Made by a program: the position numbers and the translations under genes. Positions 7,658 to 15,992 of a DNA stretch of 64,000 nt are shown here, piece by piece. The notes beneath the pieces are model-generated. The model was not told the origin of the DNA and searched no databases. It saw nothing but the letters and a program-made list of their open reading frames with translations. Source of the stretch: Streptomyces sp. NBC_01478 (GTDB taxonomy: Bacteria; Actinomycetota; Actinomycetes; Streptomycetales; Streptomycetaceae); NCBI RefSeq assembly GCF_036227225.1, contig NZ_CP109444.1:6801501-6865500 (forward strand), read 5' to 3'. Every line of letters starts with the position of its first letter. Positions within the stretch are counted from its first letter, which is position 1.

Positions 7658-9409
7658 ATGCAGCCGCTCGGAGACGACGAACCCACGGTCGTGGGGCCCT
7701 ACCGGCTGCTCGGCCGGCTCGGTTCCGGCGGGATGGGCCGGGTCTATCTCGGGCGCAGCGCGGGCGGCCGTACGGTCGCGGTCAAGATCGTGCATCCGCA
7801 CTTCGCGCTCGACGAGGAGTTCCGCGCCCGCTTCCGCCGCGAGGTCGACGCCGCGCGCCGGGTGGGCGGCGCCTGGACGGCCCCCGTCCTGGACGCGGAC
7901 CCGGAGGCCGCCGTGCCGTGGGTCGCCACGGCGTACGCGGCCGGTCCGTCGCTCTCCGGCGCCGTCGCGGACGGCGGGCCGCTGCCCACGGCCACCGTAC
8001 GGGCGCTGGGCGCGGGGCTCGCCGAAGCGCTGACGGCCGTCCACGAACTGGGGCTGGTGCACCGGGACGTGAAGCCGTCCAACGTGCTCCTCACCCTCGA
8101 CGGGCCCCTCCTCATCGACTTCGGCATCGCCCGCGCCACGGACGGCACCGCCTCCCTCACCTCCACCGGCGTCTCCGTCGGCTCGCCCGGTTACATGGCC
8201 CCCGAGCAGATCCTCGGGAAAGGGGCGATCGGCGCGTCGGACGTCTTCTCGCTGGGTGCCGTGCTGGCCTACGCGGCCACCGGCGAATCGCCCTTCCCCG
8301 GCGACTCCTCGGCCGCGCTGCTCTACAAGGTCGTCCACGAGGAGCCTCAACTGGGGCAGATGAGCGGGGACTTGCGGGAGCTGGCGAGCGCCTGTCTGGC
8401 GAAGGACCCTGCCGCGCGGCCGACTCCGGGCGAGGTGGCCCGGGCGCTCGCTCCGGACGGGGCCGCCCGGCTGGTGGCGGGCGGGTGGCTGCCGGGGGCG
8501 CTGGTGGAGCAGGTCAGCCGAAGTGCCGTGCAGTTGCTGAACCTTGAGGCCGCGGGGGTGGCCGAGGGGGTGCCTTCGGGGCCGGTGGGGTTCAGCAGTC
8601 CCTCGGTGGGGGGTGCCGGGGCCGGAGCCGGTGCCTTCGGTCCGCCGCCGGTGATGCCGGTGGCCGCGCCCACCGTGCCGCCCTTCGTGGTGCCCGAACC
8701 CCGTGACGCGCTCCCGCACGACACCCTCCCCCCGGATGCGGGACGTCACCCCGGGAAGGTCTCCCTCTCCCTCGGCGCCACGGCGGCTCCGGGGGCCGAC
8801 AAGCGTCGGCGCAGGGTGAGTTGCACGCTGGTGGTGGTCGTCGCCGGGTTCGCGGCGGTGGTCCTGGGGCCGCTCGCGGTGTACTCCCTGCTGCCGGGCG
8901 ACAAGGGCACGGACACCTCCGCGGGCTCGGCCACCGAGCCGACGACGAGCAAGGCTCCGAGCGACGTGCCGCGCCCCACACCGAGCAGCACGTCGACCAG
9001 CACGACGACCAACGTGCCGAGCCCCGCGCCCAGCACCGCCGAGGGCACCCCGCTCACGTCCGTGCCCGCCGTCTACCTCGGCACCTGGGAGGGCGAGGGC
9101 ACCGCACTCGGCGGCACGCTCCCGGACGGGACCTTCCGGCTGACGGTGAGCAAGGCGGCCGTAGGACAGCAGGTGGGCATCCTCCGGCAGACCGACCAGC
9201 TCGGCGGGGTCTGCGACGACGTACTGACCCTGAAGCGGGTGACGAAGACGCAGCTCGTCGCGTCGGCCGCGGGCGCGAAGACCAACCGTGACGTGTGCAA
9301 CCAGGCGGCCCACACCGTCACCCTCACCCCCGTCGGCGACGACCTGAAGTACGCGTCGGACAGCTCGGCCGAGGGCTCGCCGACCGCGCGGATGTCGAAG
9401 GTCGAGTAG
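7658..9409 (+). CDS. Membrane-anchored Ser/Thr protein kinase (Hanks type)
   Basis: A 583-residue kinase. The catalytic domain (about residues 13-275) has the glycine loop GSGGMG, the ATP-binding lysine in VAVK (Lys43), the catalytic loop HRDVKPSN (Asp137), a DFG motif (DFGIAR) and APE. A Pro/Gly/Ala-rich juxtamembrane linker follows, then one membrane helix at about 385-410. The extracytoplasmic part is a Ser/Thr/Pro-rich spacer plus a roughly 110-residue beta-rich domain with two Cys, with no PASTA repeats. Start ATG 7658 is chosen for the GGGGGAGGGG 8 bases upstream. The outside domain could sense an envelope ligand (inference). The next gene begins 17 bases after the stop. Confidence 0.93.
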   Translation: MQPLGDDEPTVVGPYRLLGRLGSGGMGRVYLGRSAGGRTVAVKIVHPHFALDEEFRARFRREVDAARRVGGAWTAPVLDADPEAAVPWVATAYAAGPSLSGAVADGGPLPTATVRALGAGLAEALTAVHELGLVHRDVKPSNVLLTLDGPLLIDFGIARATDGTASLTSTGVSVGSPGYMAPEQILGKGAIGASDVFSLGAVLAYAATGESPFPGDSSAALLYKVVHEEPQLGQMSGDLRELASACLAKDPAARPTPGEVARALAPDGAARLVAGGWLPGALVEQVSRSAVQLLNLEAAGVAEGVPSGPVGFSSPSVGGAGAGAGAFGPPPVMPVAAPTVPPFVVPEPRDALPHDTLPPDAGRHPGKVSLSLGATAAPGADKRRRRVSCTLVVVVAGFAAVVLGPLAVYSLLPGDKGTDTSAGSATEPTTSKAPSDVPRPTPSSTSTSTTTNVPSPAPSTAEGTPLTSVPAVYLGTWEGEGTALGGTLPDGTFRLTVSKAAVGQQVGILRQTDQLGGVCDDVLTLKRVTKTQLVASAAGAKTNRDVCNQAAHTVTLTPVGDDLKYASDSSAEGSPTARMSKVE

Positions 9410-9425
9410 GGGCCGGGACCGTCCA

Positions 9426-10004
9426 GTGGACTACGACCATCTCCTGATCGCCCTCGCGGGGGTGTGGGGCGCCGGTGCGGGAGCGGTGGTGGCGCGGGTC
9501 GGGCGGCGCGGTGCCGGTACCGCTCTCCTCGTGGTGCTGCTGTGCGTCGCGCTCGCCGTCGCCACCGGGATCAGGCCCGAGGTGGGGGTCTGGCTGCTGC
9601 TCGCACCCGTCGCCGTCCTGTCCGCCGCCGACCTGGCGCTGCCCGCCGCGGGTGTCGCCCTCGCCCTCCTCGGTGTCGTGACCCTCCTGCCCGAGCACGC
9701 CGGGCACTGGAGGACCGCGCTGCTCGGGGCCCTCGTGCTGGGCGCCGGGTACTTCGCGCTGTCGCGCCTGGACCCCGGCGGCGGTGGGCTGGGCGTCGGG
9801 GAGGTGAAACTCGGGGTCGCGGCGGGGGTCGTACTCGGGTGGTACGGCTGGCCGACGGTGATGCTCGGCGCGTTCGCGGGGTTCGTACTCAGGGCCGTCT
9901 ACGGGGGTGTCCTTGCCCGGAGGGGGAGGGCGGCGGCCCCTTTCGGCCCGTTTCTGCTCGCCGGTGCCTTCCTCGGCCTGCTGGTCGGGGCGTACACGGC
10001 CTGA
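9426..10004 (+). CDS. A24 prepilin-peptidase-like membrane protein with altered active-site motif
   Basis: A 192-residue, very hydrophobic protein with about six membrane helices. It resembles the short CpaA/TadV-type A24 aspartic peptidases that remove leader peptides from type IV prepilins. The two catalytic aspartates of this family should lie in a D...P segment and in GxGD. The first is plausible (Asp69 in SAADLALP). The second motif reads GVGEVKLG at 123-130, with Glu126 in place of the catalytic Asp. The enzyme may be inactive or altered. No pilin or Tad genes are in the window. GTG start with GGGG upstream, 17 bases after the kinase. Confidence 0.8.
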   Translation: MDYDHLLIALAGVWGAGAGAVVARVGRRGAGTALLVVLLCVALAVATGIRPEVGVWLLLAPVAVLSAADLALPAAGVALALLGVVTLLPEHAGHWRTALLGALVLGAGYFALSRLDPGGGGLGVGEVKLGVAAGVVLGWYGWPTVMLGAFAGFVLRAVYGGVLARRGRAAAPFGPFLLAGAFLGLLVGAYTA

Positions 10005-10076
10005 GGTCGGGATGCGATATGCGCTGGCGTAGGCTGGCGAGGTCCGTCCACAACCCTTGACGAAAGGGACCTCCCG

Positions 10077-11276
10077 GTGACCGAGAAGGCCGAGCTTCAG
10101 TCCGTCCTCGACCGTGCCGCCGAGGGCGGGCGCATCACTCCCGAAGAGGCCCTCGACCTCTACCGCGACGCCCCGCTGCACGCGCTCGGCGCCGCCGCCG
10201 ACGCCGTACGCAAGCGTCGGTACGCGGGTACGGAGCACATCGCGACGTACATCATCGAGCGGAACATCAACTACACGAACGTGTGCGTCACCGCGTGCAA
10301 GTTCTGCGCGTTCTACGCCGCGCCCAAGGACACCGCTAAGGGCTGGACGCGGGACCTCGACGACATCCTGCGCCGGTGCGCGGAGACCGTCGAACTCGGC
10401 GGTACGCAGATCATGTTCCAGGGCGGACACCACCCGGACTTCGGCGTCGAGTACTACGAGAAGCACTTCGCCGCGATCAAGGCCGCGTACCCCCAACTGG
10501 TCATCCACTCCCTCGGCGCGTCCGAGGTCGAGCACATGGCCCGCATCTCGAAGGTCTCCGTCGAAGAGGCGATCTCGCGGATCCACGCGGCCGGTCTCGA
10601 CTCCTTCGCCGGCGCCGGCGCGGAGCTCCTCCCCGCCCGCCCCCGCAAGGCGATCGCCCCGCTCAAGGAGTCCGGCGAGCGCTGGCTGGAGATCATGGAG
10701 GCGGCGCACAAGTTGGGCGTGGAGTCCACGTCGACCATGCTCATGGGCACCGGCGAGACCAACGCCGAGCGCATCGAGCACCTGCGCATGATCCGTGACG
10801 TACAGGACCGGACGGGCGGCTTCCGGGCCTTCATCCCGTACACCTACCAGCCCGAGAACAACCACCTGAAGGGCCGCACGCAGGCCACGCTCTTCGAGTA
10901 CCTGCGGATGATCGCCATCGCGCGGCTCTTCATGGACAACGTCGCCCACATCCAGGGCAGTTGGCTCACCACCGGCAAGGAGGTCGGCCAACTCTCCCTG
11001 CACTACGGCGCGGACGACCTCGGCTCGATCATGCTGGAGGAGAACGTCGTCTCCTCGGCCGGTGCCAAGCACCGCTCCAACCGCATGGAGATCATCGACC
11101 TGATCCGCAAGTCGGGCCGCGTGCCCGCCCAACGGACCACCACCTACGAGCACATCGTCGTCCACGACGACCCGGCGAACGACCCCGTCGACGAGCGGGT
11201 CATGTCCCACATCTCGTCCACGGCGATCGAAGGTGGCACCGCCCACCCGGAGTTGAAGCTCCTGTCGGCCAACTGA
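10077..11276 (+). CDS. mqnC: Cyclic dehypoxanthine futalosine synthase MqnC (radical SAM)
   Basis: A 399-residue radical-SAM enzyme that cyclises dehypoxanthine futalosine in menaquinone biosynthesis. The 4Fe-4S/SAM motif CxxxCxxC is at Cys70, Cys74 and Cys77 (CVTACKFC). It is followed by a TQIMFQGGHHPDFG segment and a MqnC/MqnE-type C-terminal half (PYTYQPENNHL, GSWLTTGKEVG, EENVVSSAGAKH). Full family length. GTG start at 10077 with AAAGGGA about 8 bases upstream. That ribosome-binding site lies in a small hairpin (CCCTT/AAGGG at 10054-10068), which could modulate initiation. A -10-like TAGGCT is at 10030-10035. Confidence 0.96.
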   Translation: MTEKAELQSVLDRAAEGGRITPEEALDLYRDAPLHALGAAADAVRKRRYAGTEHIATYIIERNINYTNVCVTACKFCAFYAAPKDTAKGWTRDLDDILRRCAETVELGGTQIMFQGGHHPDFGVEYYEKHFAAIKAAYPQLVIHSLGASEVEHMARISKVSVEEAISRIHAAGLDSFAGAGAELLPARPRKAIAPLKESGERWLEIMEAAHKLGVESTSTMLMGTGETNAERIEHLRMIRDVQDRTGGFRAFIPYTYQPENNHLKGRTQATLFEYLRMIAIARLFMDNVAHIQGSWLTTGKEVGQLSLHYGADDLGSIMLEENVVSSAGAKHRSNRMEIIDLIRKSGRVPAQRTTTYEHIVVHDDPANDPVDERVMSHISSTAIEGGTAHPELKLLSAN

Positions 11277-11283
11277 CCTGCCT

Positions 11284-11697
11284 GTGCTGACAATCCACAC
11301 GGCGGACGAGGGCGGGGCCGTCGCCGTCGAGGGTTCCCGGATCGCGGGTACCGGGACGCTGCCGGAGCTCCAGCAGCGCTTTCCCGGTGCACGGGTGCGG
11401 AGTTGGCCGGGCGTCCTGGGCCCGGCCCGCATCCACGAGGGGCCACTCCCGGCCGCCCCCAGCCCACGCGAACGCATCCACGCCGTACTGAAGACGGGCG
11501 CGACCGCGGTCATGGCGGAACACGTCGACTCACCCGAACTCCGGTCCGCGGCGCAGCGGAACGATGTTCTGATCCTCGCCGCCCCACGCCCCACAGCACT
11601 TGCAGACCTGGGCCGAGCAGACCTGGCCGTATTCGACGAGTCCGGCTCATGCATCGCAACGGTGTGTGCGGGGCGGCTAGTCCACAGACGTCGCTAG
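11284..11697 (+). CDS. Small imidazolonepropionase-like domain protein
   Basis: A 137-residue protein following mqnC by 7 bases, so probably co-transcribed. It begins MLTIHTADEGGAVAVEGSRI, a pattern seen in the N-terminal beta-sandwich of amidohydrolases such as imidazolonepropionase, and ends with a second beta-like segment (DLAVFDESGSCIATVCAGRL). The central metal-dependent TIM barrel is missing, so it cannot be a complete amidohydrolase. Similar short proteins occur next to mqnC in Streptomyces (from memory). The function is unknown; a structural or regulatory role with MqnC is only suggested by position. Confidence 0.75.
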   Translation: MLTIHTADEGGAVAVEGSRIAGTGTLPELQQRFPGARVRSWPGVLGPARIHEGPLPAAPSPRERIHAVLKTGATAVMAEHVDSPELRSAAQRNDVLILAAPRPTALADLGRADLAVFDESGSCIATVCAGRLVHRRR

Positions 11698-11707
11698 GGG
11701 CTTTGCC

Positions 11708-11730
11708 TTTAGGGGCGCGGGGAACTGCGC
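11708..11730. repeat. Intergenic repeat element, copy 1
   Basis: A 23-base sequence with core GGGGCGCGGGGAACTGCGC is shared exactly with 57197-57219. Both copies lie between convergent genes just after a rightward stop. The core can fold as GCGC/GCGC around GGGGAACT. This motif is frequent in Streptomyces intergenic regions (recalled, not searched). Confidence 0.8.
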
Positions 11731-11768
11731 ACCGAGCGACAACGAACCGTCACCGGACAACGCACCCG

Positions 11769-12815
11769 TCACCCAGCAAACGCCTCCCCAAACGCCCCCG
11801 AACTCTGCGTCACCCCACTGCAATCGGTCGCCGCGTCATCATCGGACGACCCGCTCTCACACTGCTGATCCCGAAACGTCGACCACATGGACACCCACGC
11901 GACCTCCTTCGACTCGGCGAACGTCCGTACCTGCGCCGCGTCCGAGAGGGAGAACGTCTCACCGGAGACATCGTTCACCCCGATCATCGAGGTCAGCGCC
12001 ATCCCCTGCCACGCCCCGGCGTCCGAAAGCCCGAACACCTTCTTCAACTGGGTGTGCGTGGCCGTGGCGGACGTGATCGCGTAGTCGCCCATGTCCTTGG
12101 TGTACGACTCGCCGTAGTTCATCGTCATGATGTTGACCGTGGAGACCTCGACCGCGTTGTCGTTCGCGGACTCCAGCAGCGCGAGGCTGTCGGAGTCGAG
12201 ACCGGACGGCATCACGGGCAGCGTGAAGGACACAAGGAGGTCGGTGCGTTCCTTCTGGAGCAGGGCTATCGCCTTGGAGCGCAGGGCGACCGACGTCGAG
12301 TCGGTGAGGGCGTCGCCCTCGATGTCGAAGTCGGCCTGGGTCGAACCGGCCGCGTCCAGCGCCTCGCCGTACGCCTTCGCGAGAGCGGTCGCGCTGGTGC
12401 AGGTCTCCGCCAGCTCCTTGCCGGACGCTCCGCCGAAGGAGACCCGGACGGTCGCGCCGGACGTCTTGAGCGCCGAGATCCGGGACTTCACGGCCGCGTT
12501 GTCGATCGCGGTCGTGCCGTTCCACTCCGGCGTACACGTGCTGCCCTTGGCGATGGCGAAAGCGAGGTTGTACGCCGACGGTGCCCCCGTGCTGTCCGTG
12601 TCGTCGGCGGTCGTGACGCTGACGTACGGCGCGTAGGACGTGGTCGACGACGAGGCCGAAGGCGTCGGAGAGGCGCTTTCGGAGGGGGTCGTACTCGCGT
12701 CTTGTGTTGCCGGTGGGGCCGCGCCCGACGAGTCGTCGGAGCTCGAGGAGCATCCGGTGACCGTGAGGGCAAACAAGCAGGTGAGCCCGGCCGCCGGTTT
12801 CAGGAAACTCCTCAT
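11769..12815 (-). CDS. GH18 chitinase-like lipoprotein
   Basis: A 348-residue protein. The lipoprotein signal peptide has lipobox LTVTGC and the lipidated Cys at 22. It is followed by a Ser/Thr/Ala-rich spacer to about residue 60. The remainder resembles the bacterial GH18 chitinase barrel: SFGGASG on strand 3 and the catalytic DxDxE at Asp162, Asp164 and Glu166 (ADFDIEG). It also has a late MTMNYGE segment. Anchored outside the membrane, it would hydrolyse chitin or related beta-1,4-GlcNAc polymers. It lacks a separate chitin-binding domain. ATG start. An inverted repeat at 12864-12882 lies in its upstream region. Confidence 0.88.
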   Translation of the reverse strand: MRSFLKPAAGLTCLFALTVTGCSSSSDDSSGAAPPATQDASTTPSESASPTPSASSSTTSYAPYVSVTTADDTDSTGAPSAYNLAFAIAKGSTCTPEWNGTTAIDNAAVKSRISALKTSGATVRVSFGGASGKELAETCTSATALAKAYGEALDAAGSTQADFDIEGDALTDSTSVALRSKAIALLQKERTDLLVSFTLPVMPSGLDSDSLALLESANDNAVEVSTVNIMTMNYGESYTKDMGDYAITSATATHTQLKKVFGLSDAGAWQGMALTSMIGVNDVSGETFSLSDAAQVRTFAESKEVAWVSMWSTFRDQQCESGSSDDDAATDCSGVTQSSGAFGEAFAG

Positions 12816-13132
12816 TGAGCATGCACCCTTTCCGCGTGGGGACGGTGATTTCTGTCTCAGGATGGAAACAGAGTCGGTTTCCGGAGCCTAAATGAAGCAC
12901 ATGGGGCTGTGTCTCACGAAGACAGAGAAAACATAGGAAACCCACGGGTATCGAGACGCGAAACGGTCAAGTCGGGCGACGAAGCGGAATATTGATGACA
13001 CTACCGACACTGGCCGCTCATATGGCATTTCCTGGGTTCTCTAAGGGAAGGCACAGGTTCCGGCATTTTTCTTGGCGGGCTCACAAGAGAATCAGAGTTT
13101 TGGTCACATAAAGGCGCCCTAATGTCTGGGGA
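12816..13132. promoter_or_regulatory. Divergent control region between the GH18 and polysaccharide operons
   Basis: 317 non-coding bases, clearly less GC-rich than the genes. Toward the GH18 gene an inverted repeat GGAAAC-7-GTTTCC spans 12864-12882, a candidate operator. Toward the polysaccharide operon TAATGT at 13120-13125 ends 7 bases before the ATG at 13133, the spacing of a leaderless promoter. No coding sequence is seen here. Confidence 0.5.
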
Positions 13133-13525
13133 ATGCAATCCGAGTCCGCCATCGATAACCACGCCTCTGCGCGCGGTCGCCGCCGCAAAGCCGGCAACGG
13201 GTCCGCAGAAGGGCCCGTGTTCGTTGACAACTCCGGCCGCCGGTCAAAGGTGCTGCGCCGGATCGGCCTCCTCATGGGCACCATCTGCCTCGGGTACGCG
13301 TTCGTACTCGGCATGGCGTTCATGGGCTGGGGCCTCTCCATCAACCCCTCCTCGCTGCTGCCGTTCGGCGGCGGCCAGGCCGGTTCGGCTCCCGGCGGTG
13401 GCTACGGCCCCAACGGCGGCAGAGGCGGCGTAGCGCCCTCCGGTGTTCCGACCGGCGCTCCGACCGACATCCCCTCGGGCGCCCCCACGGGCGCGGCCCC
13501 GTCCTCCTCAGCCACCGCACACTGA
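13133..13525 (+). CDS. Small single-span membrane protein of the polysaccharide operon
   Basis: A 130-residue protein. It has a basic cytoplasmic N-terminus (about 1-43), one membrane helix at about 45-68 and an outside tail rich in Gly, Pro, Ser and Ala with repeated GAPT/GVPT-like units. I do not recognise a domain. It is 19 bases upstream of the deacetylase-glycosyltransferase gene, so it is probably co-transcribed. It may help assemble or anchor the synthase, by analogy with small accessory subunits of other polysaccharide synthases (inference). ATG at 13133, possibly leaderless. Confidence 0.8.
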   Translation: MQSESAIDNHASARGRRRKAGNGSAEGPVFVDNSGRRSKVLRRIGLLMGTICLGYAFVLGMAFMGWGLSINPSSLLPFGGGQAGSAPGGGYGPNGGRGGVAPSGVPTGAPTDIPSGAPTGAAPSSSATAH

Positions 13526-13544
13526 CCGGAGCGCCACCGCAGCC

Positions 13545-15992
13545 ATGACTACGACGACTCCTTCGCGTGGGCGCCGGCGCGCCCCCACTCGGATGGAGCG
13601 CGCGGCCGGAAAGGCCTCCGCGCTCCAGCGCCCCCGAGTGATTCTCGCCCTGCTGCTTCTCCTCGGCCTCACCTGCGTGATGCTGCTCGACGGCTACCTG
13701 CGCGCGGAAGTCGGCGGCGACCAGCGCGTCCGGGACGGCGCGAGCGCAGGCAAGGTCCCCGACAAGGTTCTCAACGGCGGCCCGATCCTGACCTTCCGCA
13801 ACGGCTCGCCCGTCACCCAGACCATTCCGAAGAAGACCATCGTCCTCACCTTCGACGACGGCCCGAACCCCACCTACACGCCCACGGTCCTGAAGATCCT
13901 CAAGAAGTACGACGTGCCGGCCACGTTCTTCCTGGTGGGCTCGATGGTCTCGCGCTACCCGGACATCGTGAAGCAGATGGTCGAGCAGGGCGAGGAGGTG
14001 GGCATCCACACCTTCACCCACGTCGACCTCTCCTACCAGAGCGACGCCCGTATCAAGCGGGAGATGGAACAGACCCAGCTCGCGCTCGCGGGCGCGGCCG
14101 GGATCACCACCACGCTGTTCCGCGCGCCGTACTCCTCGGAGACGGACGCCATCGACAACTACAGCTACCCCGTCTACAAGAAGCTCGGCGCGTCCGGCTA
14201 CACCAGCGTCTTCGTCGACACCGACAGCGACGACTGGAAGCAGCCCGGCGTCGCGAAGATCATCAAGTGGGCGACGCCGTCCGGGACTTCGGGTTCCTCG
14301 GTGCTCTTCCACGACGCCGGCGGGGTGCGCTCGCAGACCATGAAGGCGCTGCCCACCTACATCGAGAAGATGAAGGCGAAGGGCTACACGTTCACCACCG
14401 TGAGCGGCGCCATCGCCAAGAACACCGCCGCCGAGCGGGCGAGCGGGACCGGTGCGGGGGCGGGCGCGGGCGCGGCCGCCGGGACGAGCACCGGCACGGT
14501 CGAGGCCGGCGCCCAGCCGTCCGCGGCACCGTCCGCCGCCCCCGGCGGCACCGGCGGCACCGGCGCCGCGAACGGCAACAGCAACGGCACGACCCCGGTC
14601 GACTCGGCCGTCGGCGGTGCGGGCGCGGCGGGCGGTGGCACCGGGAACGGCACCAACCGCAACGGCACCCGGCAGATCTCGGTCCTCCAGGGCGCCCACC
14701 GCGAGGCCACCGGCATGACCCTCTACGAGGGCAAGGCGCTCATCTACGCCGTCACGGTCGCCGAGTGGGTGGTGCCGGGACTTGCGGCGGGCCTCACCGT
14801 CGTCGGCGTCGCCGTGATGAGCCGCTTCGGGATGATGCTGATCCTCGCCCGGCGCCACTACAGACAGCGCAACAAACGCCGGTTCAGTTGGGGCCCGACC
14901 GTCACCCGCCCGGTGACGGTGATCGTCCCGGCGTACAACGAGAAGGAGTGCATCGCCAACACCCTTGAGTCGCTGGCGAAGAGCACCCACCCGATCGAGG
15001 TCATCGTCGTGGACGACGGCTCCTCGGACGGCACCTCGGAGATCGCCCGCGAGGCGGCCCGCTCGTTCGGCATGGACAACGTCCGGGTCATCCGACAGGA
15101 GAACGCGGGCAAGCCCGCCGCCCTCAACAACGGTGTGCGCAGCGCGAGTTACGACATCGTCGTGATGATGGACGGCGACACCGTCTTCGAACCCGACACC
15201 GTACGGCAGTTGGTGCAGCCCTTCGCCGACCCCGAGGTCGGCGCGGTCGCGGGCAACGCCAAGGTCGGCAACCGCAACACCGTCATCGGCGCCTGGCAGC
15301 ACATCGAGTACGTGATGGGTTTCAACCTCGACCGCCGCATGTACGACCTGCTGCGCTGCATGCCCACCATCCCGGGCGCGATCGGCGCGTTCCGCCGCGA
15401 GGCGGTGCTCCAGGTCGGCGGCATGAGCGAGGACACCCTCGCCGAGGACACGGACATCACCATCGCCATGCACCGCGAGGGCTGGCGGGTCGTCTACCAG
15501 GAGCACGCCAGGGCCTGGACCGAGGCCCCGGCCTCCCTCAAGCAGCTCTGGTCGCAGCGCTACCGCTGGTCCTACGGCACCATGCAGGCCCTGTGGAAGC
15601 ACCGCAAGTCCCTTACGGACAAGGGCCCTTCGGGCCGCTTCGGCCGGGTCGGCATGCCTCTGGTGGTCATCTTCCAGATCATCACGCCGGTCTTCGCCCC
15701 GCTGATCGACGTCTTCACCGTCTACTCGATGATCTTCGTCGACTTCTGGGCGTCCCTCGCGATGTGGTTCGCGGTCCTCGGCATCCAACTCCTGTGCGCG
15801 GCCTACGCGTTCAGGCTCGACAAGGAGAAGTACCGCTATCTGCTGATGATGCCGCTCCAGCAACTGGCCTACCGCCAGATGATGTACCTGGTCCTCATCC
15901 ACTCCTCCATCACCGCCCTGACCGGCGGCCGGCTGCGCTGGCAGAAACTCAAGCGCACCGGTGAGGTCGGCACCCCGGCGGGGGCGAGCTGA
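13545..15992 (+). CDS. Bifunctional polysaccharide deacetylase / family 2 glycosyltransferase
   Basis: An 815-residue fusion. A membrane helix at about 31-50 is followed by an outside NodB deacetylase domain (about 95-290) with TFDDGP (Asp104, Asp105) and metal ligands His155 and His159. A Gly/Ala/Ser/Asn linker follows (about 297-378), then helices at about 398-437. The cytoplasmic GT2 domain (455-690) has VIVPAYNE, VVDDGSSDG, MDGD (543-545), AEDTD and QRYRW (671-675), the signature of processive synthases, and the protein ends with several membrane helices. It is expected to polymerise and partly de-N-acetylate a beta-linked GlcNAc-type polymer at the cell surface. The layout is like Streptomyces MatB. 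ATG chosen at 13545; the longer upstream frame overlaps the previous gene. The stop overlaps the next ATG. Confidence 0.93.
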   Translation: MTTTTPSRGRRRAPTRMERAAGKASALQRPRVILALLLLLGLTCVMLLDGYLRAEVGGDQRVRDGASAGKVPDKVLNGGPILTFRNGSPVTQTIPKKTIVLTFDDGPNPTYTPTVLKILKKYDVPATFFLVGSMVSRYPDIVKQMVEQGEEVGIHTFTHVDLSYQSDARIKREMEQTQLALAGAAGITTTLFRAPYSSETDAIDNYSYPVYKKLGASGYTSVFVDTDSDDWKQPGVAKIIKWATPSGTSGSSVLFHDAGGVRSQTMKALPTYIEKMKAKGYTFTTVSGAIAKNTAAERASGTGAGAGAGAAAGTSTGTVEAGAQPSAAPSAAPGGTGGTGAANGNSNGTTPVDSAVGGAGAAGGGTGNGTNRNGTRQISVLQGAHREATGMTLYEGKALIYAVTVAEWVVPGLAAGLTVVGVAVMSRFGMMLILARRHYRQRNKRRFSWGPTVTRPVTVIVPAYNEKECIANTLESLAKSTHPIEVIVVDDGSSDGTSEIAREAARSFGMDNVRVIRQENAGKPAALNNGVRSASYDIVVMMDGDTVFEPDTVRQLVQPFADPEVGAVAGNAKVGNRNTVIGAWQHIEYVMGFNLDRRMYDLLRCMPTIPGAIGAFRREAVLQVGGMSEDTLAEDTDITIAMHREGWRVVYQEHARAWTEAPASLKQLWSQRYRWSYGTMQALWKHRKSLTDKGPSGRFGRVGMPLVVIFQIITPVFAPLIDVFTVYSMIFVDFWASLAMWFAVLGIQLLCAAYAFRLDKEKYRYLLMMPLQQLAYRQMMYLVLIHSSITALTGGRLRWQKLKRTGEVGTPAGAS

